From contig JAVBRK010000055.1 in assembly GCA_031548005.1 (NCBI GenBank), positions 1 to 12,314 on the forward strand: a stretch of DNA of 12,314 nt, in the 5' to 3' direction. Below are positions 7,303 through 12,314 of the stretch, in pieces. Every line of letters starts with the position of its first letter. Within the stretch, counting starts at the first letter, position 1. Both the position numbers and the translations under genes were made by a program. This stretch comes from BNXB01 sp031548005. Its GTDB lineage: Bacteria > Bacteroidota > Bacteroidia > Bacteroidales > Azobacteroidaceae. Under the pieces are notes generated by a model. It worked only from the letters and a program-made list of their open reading frames with translations. It was not told the DNA's origin and did not search any database.

Positions 7303-8179
7303 CTGCCAGAGCTTTTGCAATTTTGATCAGTTCGTCCTCCCAGTTGTATGACAATGTATTGATAACTACAAGTTTGCATCCGGTTTCCTTTGCCAGAACC
7401 TCTGCATTTTTTTTATCGAACTCCTGCTGTACAAATACCGTTTTAACCTGTTTGGAGCGGCATTCTTCGATCAGGTGTTTCAGTTGCTCAGGAGACGGCT
7501 CTTTCCCGTCGATTTCAATACACAGCTGGTTGAGTTGGTAATCCTCGGCTAAGTAAGTCAGCGCCGGATGGTAGATAATGAACGACCGGGAAGTTGCTTT
7601 CGATAATATTTCCGATACCTGCTGATCGGTACGGACCATTTCTGCTTTTAAACTTTCCAGGTTTTTCCGGTATGAAACGGTATTGGCGCTATCTAACCGG
7701 CAGAAAGCTTCGAACATATTTTCGACAATGAGCAGGGCCGCTTTGGGCGAACTCCAGGTGTGTGGATCGACTCCTCCGGGATGGGAGTGTGCATGGTCAT
7801 GCCCATGCCCTTGTTCTTCATGCTCGCAGGCATGCCCTGTAATGTAATTTATTCCATTTCCATTATTGAAGACCTGCAATCCAGGATTGTTTTCTTTTAT
7901 TTTTTCCATCCAAACCTGTTCGAAGCCGATTTCTCCAATTTGAAAGTAGGCAGTGCTTTTAGCTAATCCGGCCATTTGAACCGGAGACGGATCGTATGTT
8001 TCCGGACTGGTTCCAGGGGGAACCATTGTGATGATTTTAAAGTGATCTCCAGCTAATTTCTCAGCAAAGTAACGCTGAGGCTCGATTGTTACCGTAATCA
8101 CACGTTCTTTTTCTACATGGCCGGTACAAGAGGGCAGAAATAAAGAAATAGTAGAAAGGTAGAAAATGATTCTTTTCAT
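7295..8179 (-). CDS. znuA: ZnuA-like zinc-binding lipoprotein of an ABC transporter
   Basis: 294 residues from the ATG at 8179. An in-frame TTG at 8203 would put 8 polar and basic residues before a textbook lipoprotein signal, so ATG is chosen. The signal MKRIIFYLSTISLFLPSC ends in a lipobox with C18, predicting a membrane-attached periplasmic lipoprotein. A His/Asp-rich loop (about 116-133, GHGHDHAHSHP) followed by VDPHTW (H140) is typical of zinc-specific members of the family. H204 in IYHPALTYLAE is the next expected ligand. The position that is usually the first ligand, in PH-x-YxPsP, is E60 here (SPETYDPSP). The protein captures Zn(II) and hands it to a permease. It is followed directly by the ZnuC-like gene with an 8-base overlap and preceded by 33 bases after the nuclease-fold gene. 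Confidence 0.92.
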   Translation of the reverse strand: MKRIIFYLSTISLFLPSCTGHVEKERVITVTIEPQRYFAEKLAGDHFKIITMVPPGTSPETYDPSPVQMAGLAKSTAYFQIGEIGFEQVWMEKIKENNPGLQVFNNGNGINYITGHACEHEEQGHGHDHAHSHPGGVDPHTWSSPKAALLIVENMFEAFCRLDSANTVSYRKNLESLKAEMVRTDQQVSEILSKATSRSFIIYHPALTYLAEDYQLNQLCIEIDGKEPSPEQLKHLIEECRSKQVKTVFVQQEFDKKNAEVLAKETGCKLVVINTLSYNWEDELIKIAKALADE

Positions 8180-8200
8180 CCGAATGGTCTTAAGTGAATA

Positions 8201-8208
8201 CAAAGGTA
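8201..8208 (-). promoter_or_regulatory. Possible internal promoter (-7 element) before znuA
   Basis: On the minus strand TACCTTTG (8208-8201) is a perfect match to the Bacteroidota -7 consensus TAnnTTTG. It lies 21 bases before the znuA ATG, nearly the same distance as in the rhomboid promoter. No clear TTTG is found 19-21 bases upstream, so the -33 half is missing. I saw no convincing palindromic Zur-type operator around it. It may allow the transport genes to be expressed apart from the rhomboid genes. Confidence 0.3.
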
Positions 8209-8212
8209 CGTA

Positions 8213-9319
8213 TTATTTGAATTCGAGATATGTCGAAACCGGATAATGATCGGAATTTTTGATGCTGTTATCGACCGAACAGTTATAAGCTTTGATATTT
8301 TTACTGTGAAAAATATAATCAATCCGGAACAGGAAACGGTGACGGTTGTAGCTGATTCCAAGTCCGCTTCCGGTACTGACAAAAGCGTCTTTCAGATCAC
8401 CTTTGATTTGATGACGTGAGTAAGAAATCGGGGTGTCGTTGAAATCACCGCAAACAATGATGTATGGATTCTCATTTTCTTTGATGTATTTTGAAACGAT
8501 ATCGGCCTGCTTGGCCCGGATTTTGAAAGCGGGTGTCAGCCGTTTCGTGACTCTGGAGGTTACAACTTCAAGTTTATCGGAATCGAATTCTTTGGTCAGA
8601 TCGTAATATTCGGTACGTTCGTCTAATGACAGTTTGTTTGATTCTAAGTGGTTGTTGATCAGGGTTGTCCGCTTTCCTTTAATATCCAGTTCAGCAATAA
8701 AAGAGCCGTTGTAATGGCTTTCAAAAGGAATTTCTTTGAAAGAGAGAATCGGAAATTTGGAATAGATGGCCAATCCGAAAAATTCATTGCCGTAACCATT
8801 GGACAGTTTCAAGGTTCGGGAGTAACGATACCCTTTCAATGCATTTTTGATATCCTGATCTTTCAGTCGCTCACCGGATTCGATGAATGCGTATTCCTGC
8901 AGACATACAACATCGGCTTTACTGTCGATGATGTATTGAAGTATCCTGTTCGGATTATTTTTTTTATGAGCTTTTTCATGCTCAAATTTCATCACGTTGT
9001 ATGTTAGTAATTTGATGCAATCCTGGGGCAATTCTTTCGTTTTTACATGAACCGGGAAATAGGTGGAAGCGGCTCCCCAGCACACGATGATCCCCACAGC
9101 CAGAATCAGTGCATATTTCCATTGGCGGAATGCCAGCCAAATAACCGTCAGTGTAAGACAGGCGATGAAGATAAACGGGAAAATCATCCCCATATAAGAG
9201 AAAAATACCGACTTTTCCGAGGAAACCCGGTCGGAATAAGCAGATATGATCAGGAGGATCAATACAACAAGATTGATTCCGAGAATAAAATATTTTCCAA
9301 TATTTTTTAATTGATCCAT
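8213..9319 (-). CDS. Membrane-anchored endonuclease/exonuclease/phosphatase family protein
   Basis: 368 residues from the ATG at 9319; a TTG two codons upstream (9325) is also in frame. Three hydrophobic segments (about 9-27, 39-63 and 68-86) form an N-terminal membrane domain. They are followed by a complete DNase I-like fold: N108 in LLTYNV, E142 in CLQEY, H224 in NNHLES, D292 and N294 in CGDFND, D334 in RIDYIF, and D357-H358 in SDHYPV. All usual metal and catalytic positions are present, so it is probably an active Mg-dependent phosphodiesterase or phosphatase. With three helices the catalytic domain may face the periplasm (inference). The substrate could be nucleic acid, a phospholipid or an inositol-type phosphate; the sequence does not decide. 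It starts 18 bases after the second rhomboid gene stops. Confidence 0.88.
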   Translation of the reverse strand: MDQLKNIGKYFILGINLVVLILLIISAYSDRVSSEKSVFFSYMGMIFPFIFIACLTLTVIWLAFRQWKYALILAVGIIVCWGAASTYFPVHVKTKELPQDCIKLLTYNVMKFEHEKAHKKNNPNRILQYIIDSKADVVCLQEYAFIESGERLKDQDIKNALKGYRYSRTLKLSNGYGNEFFGLAIYSKFPILSFKEIPFESHYNGSFIAELDIKGKRTTLINNHLESNKLSLDERTEYYDLTKEFDSDKLEVVTSRVTKRLTPAFKIRAKQADIVSKYIKENENPYIIVCGDFNDTPISYSRHQIKGDLKDAFVSTGSGLGISYNRHRFLFRIDYIFHSKNIKAYNCSVDNSIKNSDHYPVSTYLEFK

Positions 9320-9337
9320 GTACAATGATATCGGGAT

Positions 9338-10222
9338 TTATTTTTTGCTGGCGTCAAATAATCTTCGCTTTTCTTCTTCGCTCAGGCTTGAGTAACCTGA
9401 TTTTTTTACTTTGTCGAGAATTTTATCGATTTCTTCGTCTGATGCATTCTTTCGGGCATTGTATTCATAATCCGACTCAAAGCGTTTATATTTGACATGC
9501 ATTTTTCTTTCAGGCCTCTTTCTGAACAAATTAACAACTCTATCAATTAATTTGTTTAGCCAGGCTGTAATATCGATACCTTTTTTCATATTTTCTGCAA
9601 ATAAAACTCCGCATAAAGCTCCGCCGATATGTGCGATATGCCCCCCTGCATTCATGGATGTAACCGATAACAGATCGATTATCAGAGAAGCAAGAGCTAC
9701 ATAGATAATCTTTATATTTCCAAGAAACAGCAATCCGATCTCAAAGTCTTTCCGGTAAAAAGCAACTCCGAATACAATGGCCATTACGGCAGCAGACGCC
9801 CCTACCAAGTAACTGGAATAGGCCATTCCGGAAAAAAACGGCAGGAAATTGTAAGATAACAGGAAAAGGATCCCTCCGGCCAGCCCTCCGAGAATGTATA
9901 ATCCGCTCATTTGCTTTGAAGAGAAAAATAATTCGAAGATCTTTCCGAACCAGTACAACCAAAGCATATTGAATAAAATATGCCAGAATCCGAAGTGAGT
10001 AAACATATAAGTTACGAGAGTCCATACCCGGAACACCAATATTTTCAAATCTGCCGGTAGTTCGAAAAAACTGTAAATGATGTCCGGATCGATCTGGAAA
10101 AGAGTACAGAATACGCCTGTCAGCTTCAGAGCCAGGAAGACGATGATATTACATAAGATCAGCTTGGCTAAGATGGACTTACTTTTAAAAAAAGACTCTG
10201 TCTGGTTAATAAAACTGGTCAT
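9338..10222 (-). CDS. Rhomboid intramembrane serine protease with C-terminal cytoplasmic tail
   Basis: 294 residues, ATG start. The rhomboid core covers about residues 18-210. The first conserved motif TYMFTHFGFWHILFN carries H81 and N85, which form the oxyanion site. The catalytic serine is S143 in GASAAV and the catalytic histidine is H198 in GGHIAHIGG, so the Ser-His dyad is intact. Six helices are expected, cleaving transmembrane substrates within the inner membrane. After the core comes a basic segment (RKRPERK) and a charged tail of about 55 residues with EEIDKILDKVKKSGYSSLSEEEKRRLF. A helical tail of this type is common on Bacteroidota rhomboids, and its role is unknown to me. The gene lies 1 base after the preceding rhomboid gene, so the two are almost certainly co-translated. 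Confidence 0.93.
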   Translation of the reverse strand: MTSFINQTESFFKSKSILAKLILCNIIVFLALKLTGVFCTLFQIDPDIIYSFFELPADLKILVFRVWTLVTYMFTHFGFWHILFNMLWLYWFGKIFELFFSSKQMSGLYILGGLAGGILFLLSYNFLPFFSGMAYSSYLVGASAAVMAIVFGVAFYRKDFEIGLLFLGNIKIIYVALASLIIDLLSVTSMNAGGHIAHIGGALCGVLFAENMKKGIDITAWLNKLIDRVVNLFRKRPERKMHVKYKRFESDYEYNARKNASDEEIDKILDKVKKSGYSSLSEEEKRRLFDASKK

Positions 10223-10223
10223 T

Positions 10224-10970
10224 TCAATTATATTTTTTTCTCCAGTATAATATGAGAATAATACCGAACAGCATCCCTCCTAAGTGAGCAAAATGAGCGA
10301 CATTATCACCACTGTGGTTCGCAAATCCTAAGTAAAGCTCGACCAATCCGTATCCTAGAACAAAATACTTCGCTTTGATGGGTATAGGTATGAACATCAG
10401 ATATAGAGGAGCGTTGGGGAACAGCATTCCAAAAGCGAGCAGAATCCCGAAAACCGCTCCGGAGGCTCCGATGGTTACGGAATTGTACAGCAGATTCAGG
10501 TCGCCCGTCGCCGGGTCGGAATAATTCATGTTGTTCGATAATATACTGAAACCTTCGTTTTGTACCATGGAGATGGTTTCCGGAGATAGTCCGGCGCTCA
10601 GAAAATGGATCCTCAGGTAGCATACAAGCAGGTTGACCAGTCCGGCTCCGATTCCGGTGATCATGTAGTAAGTCAGAAACCTTTTTCCTCCCCAGGTATG
10701 TTCCAGACTGGCCCCGAACATGAATACGGCAAACATATTGAAAAATAAATGGGAGAATGCTACATGAGTAAACATATAGGTGACGAACTGGAATAAGTAA
10801 AATCCGTGGGCTGTTGGAAGATGTAATCCAAGGATATTGGCCAGGTCGATATTCGACCTGCTCAGGGCGAAACAAGCCAGCCAGATAATAAAATTAATGA
10901 TCAGGATGTTTCTTGTTACAGGAGGAATAGACTCCAGAAAACCACTATTTCGATTGTCCGACATGCTCAT
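10224..10970 (-). CDS. Rhomboid intramembrane serine protease
   Basis: 248 residues, ATG start; a second ATG two codons later is also possible. The conserved motif TYMFTHVAFSHLFFN carries H74 and N78. The catalytic serine is S170 in GASGAVFG and the catalytic histidine is H229 in AHFAHLGGMLFG. The dyad and glycine-rich helices are complete. Between the second helix pair and the serine helix there is a long polar insertion (about 122-163), which should project from the membrane. The C-terminus stops just after the last helix (YWRKKYN), lacking the tail seen on the second rhomboid. It is the first gene of the rhomboid/nuclease-fold/zinc transport operon, directly behind the promoter at 10991-11020. 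Substrates are unknown. Confidence 0.94.
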   Translation of the reverse strand: MSMSDNRNSGFLESIPPVTRNILIINFIIWLACFALSRSNIDLANILGLHLPTAHGFYLFQFVTYMFTHVAFSHLFFNMFAVFMFGASLEHTWGGKRFLTYYMITGIGAGLVNLLVCYLRIHFLSAGLSPETISMVQNEGFSILSNNMNYSDPATGDLNLLYNSVTIGASGAVFGILLAFGMLFPNAPLYLMFIPIPIKAKYFVLGYGLVELYLGFANHSGDNVAHFAHLGGMLFGIILILYWRKKYN

Positions 10971-10990
10971 TTTATTGGATTTTTAAGATA

Positions 10991-11020
10991 CAAACTTACG
11001 TAAAAAAATCTCAATTCAAA
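10991..11020 (-). promoter_or_regulatory. Bacteroides-type promoter for the rhomboid operon
   Basis: On the minus strand TTTG (11020-11017) and TAAGTTTG (10998-10991) match both halves of the Bacteroidota consensus, TTTG and TAnnTTTG. The spacer is 18 bases, just short of the usual 19-21. The -7 element ends 20 bases before the rhomboid ATG at 10970, so the leader would be only about a dozen bases. The promoter fills the 71-base gap after the TonB receptor gene, and no separate terminator for that gene is visible. Confidence 0.6.
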
Positions 11021-11041
11021 AAAATGTATGGCGGAACTTTT

Positions 11042-12314
11042 TTAAAACCTGATGTCGATCCCTCCCATAGCGATGATTCCAGGCATAGGGAATCCTTTAT
11101 ATATTTCGTAGTGGGTATCCGTCAGGTTATCGCCGTTGACAAAAAGTGAAATCCATTTTACTGGCTGATAGGAAACCCTGGCATTGAGTAGTCCGTAAGT
11201 TTCTGTATCTGAATCCGCTGTCTGGGTGTATAATCCGCTAATGTACTGGTATCCGGCCGAAAAAATAAACTTCCCTGTTTTCCAGTTGGCATTCATAAAC
11301 GACTGGTGTTTAGGGGCTCCAGTGATCCGGATATCCGAATCCAGAAAACTGTAATTTCCGTGTAGTTTTAAAGCCGGAAGTATTTCATACGATAACGAAA
11401 AATCGAATCCTTTATTGATAAACTCTCCTGAATTGATATTTTTTGGTTTGCCGTCGATCATGGTTGTCGTAATCATATCTCTTCCCTGGGCAAAATAGGC
11501 TGTCAGTTCCAATTCCATTTTGTTATCGAACAGTTTCTGGATGTAAGAAACGTCGTAATTGTTCATATATTCCGGCTTCAGATCCGGATTGGCCGGAGCA
11601 AACATATACAATTCCCGGATATTTGGACTTCGGAAGCCTCTCGATGCTGTTGCCTTAAACGAGGTCCGGTCGGTGGCATGATAAGCCAGTCCTCCCTGAG
11701 GAACCCATTCCGACCCATAAGTTTCGTTGTCTTCAAGCCTGATCCCCCCGTTAACGGTTAGCTTGCCAAACGACTGTTGAGCCAGGGCATAAACAGCGTA
11801 TTCGTTTACATTCCGGTCGATGAGATCTTTGTCCGAACCATCGTTGAGGTGATTCCAGGCATGCCCTCCCCATTGTTTGAAATCAAATCCGGCTGTGATC
11901 AGACTTCCGCGGAATAAACGGAATGATTCATAAACAGCAACCCCTGCATTGTAATCGTCCGAGTTGAAAAGATAGTTACGGGGCGTGCTTCCGGAAGTAT
12001 AGCCGTCGTTGATCTCGTGGTGTCCGAAGTTGTAATATCCCTGGACGGCTCCACTCATTTTATCATACTGGTTGTTAATAGCCAATGAATAGGTTCCCCG
12101 CAGGGCGTCGACCCAATTATCAAGTACCGGTTGATCTGTTCTGCCGGGATTATTGGAATTAAACTGCGACAGGATGATGTTTCCCGAAGCATTCCAATTT
12201 TGAGAAAAATCGTATCCGATTTTAGCATATCCGTTGGTAATATAAAATTCAGAATTATCGCGCTGTCCGTCGGTGCGGTCGTGATTGAGCGACAGGTAGG
12301 CGTTGAATTTTTCT
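11042..12314 (-). CDS. TonB-dependent outer-membrane receptor, C-terminal part (start beyond right edge)
   Basis: The frame is open from the right edge to the TAA at 11042-11044, giving 423 complete codons; a TTG at 12085 is internal, not a start. The sequence shows the alternating-polarity strands of a 22-strand beta-barrel. It contains the widely conserved segment RGFRSPNIRELY followed by NPDLKPE, a late GDNLTDTHYEIY motif, and a terminal strand ending in the Phe expected for outer-membrane protein assembly. The N-terminal signal and plug domain lie outside the window. No SusD-like gene follows, and the barrel resembles the BtuB/siderophore class more than SusC. The substrate could be a metal chelate, heme or cobalamin; it cannot be fixed from the barrel. 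The zinc-transport genes about 3 kb downstream make a metal substrate thinkable but do not show it. Confidence 0.92.
   Translation of the reverse strand, partial: EKFNAYLSLNHDRTDGQRDNSEFYITNGYAKIGYDFSQNWNASGNIILSQFNSNNPGRTDQPVLDNWVDALRGTYSLAINNQYDKMSGAVQGYYNFGHHEINDGYTSGSTPRNYLFNSDDYNAGVAVYESFRLFRGSLITAGFDFKQWGGHAWNHLNDGSDKDLIDRNVNEYAVYALAQQSFGKLTVNGGIRLEDNETYGSEWVPQGGLAYHATDRTSFKATASRGFRSPNIRELYMFAPANPDLKPEYMNNYDVSYIQKLFDNKMELELTAYFAQGRDMITTTMIDGKPKNINSGEFINKGFDFSLSYEILPALKLHGNYSFLDSDIRITGAPKHQSFMNANWKTGKFIFSAGYQYISGLYTQTADSDTETYGLLNARVSYQPVKWISLFVNGDNLTDTHYEIYKGFPMPGIIAMGGIDIRF

Noticed and set aside
7296..7320. TTG start for the ABC ATPase at 7320 or for znuA at 8203
   Set aside because: Both have an ATG a few codons downstream that gives the normal family N-terminus, and for znuA a clean lipoprotein signal, so the ATG starts were used.
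6892..7326. Plus-strand open frame of 144 codons
   Set aside because: It is antisense to the ABC ATPase, whose motifs are complete; the antisense product is rich in Phe and Cys as expected of a shadow frame.
10306..10875. Minus-strand open frame of 189 codons inside the first rhomboid gene
   Set aside because: It is a shifted frame of the rhomboid gene with an Arg/Ser/His-rich composition and no family signature.
11042..12085. A complete 347-residue outer-membrane protein starting at 12085
   Set aside because: The codon at 12085 is TTG and the same frame continues open to the window edge with beta-barrel strands, so the gene is a truncated TonB receptor, not a short complete protein.

Overview
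The window looks like a chromosomal segment of a Bacteroidota bacterium, most likely of the order Bacteroidales. The reasons are the TonB-dependent receptor, the tandem rhomboids followed by a membrane-anchored endonuclease/exonuclease/phosphatase protein, the large secreted S9 peptidase, and promoter elements of the Bacteroides type (TAnnTTTG at -7) with no obvious Shine-Dalgarno sequences. The genus cannot be read from the sequence. Nearly every base is coding. All confident genes lie on the minus strand, so the transcriptional order runs from high to low coordinates.

Right part (12314-11042): the C-terminal 423 residues of a TonB-dependent outer-membrane receptor, whose start lies beyond the right edge. 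No SusD-type gene follows it, so it is probably a stand-alone transporter of a metal chelate, heme or cobalamin-like substrate.

Middle part (about 11020-5622): a likely six-gene operon led by a good Bacteroides-type promoter. It encodes two tandem rhomboid proteases 1 base apart, a membrane-anchored endonuclease/exonuclease/phosphatase-fold protein, a ZnuA-like zinc-binding lipoprotein, a ZnuC-like ABC ATPase, and an AEC-family (auxin efflux carrier-like) permease. The last three genes overlap by 8 bases at each junction. The expected ABC-3 family permease (ZnuB) is absent, and the AEC carrier sits where it would normally be. A second -7 element lies just before znuA and may give the transport genes their own transcript.

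Left part (about 5566-240): a second likely operon with its own promoter. It starts with malate dehydrogenase, followed by a LysE-family exporter that starts at TTG inside the mdh stop codon, then a secreted S9 prolyl oligopeptidase-type peptidase, then a membrane-anchored PAP2-type phosphatase. The functions are mixed (central carbon metabolism and envelope/periplasm), so co-transcription rests on spacing rather than on an obvious shared pathway.

Left edge (1-239): a short AT-rich stretch. A plus-strand reading frame enters from outside the window and ends at 128. Its sequence resembles the C-terminus of IS630-type transposases, suggesting that an insertion sequence abuts the end of the PAP2 operon. 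I saw no rRNA, tRNA, CRISPR array, phage module, or convincing intrinsic terminator. I did not find an obviously new biological system; the most unusual point is the ZnuA-ZnuC-AEC arrangement.
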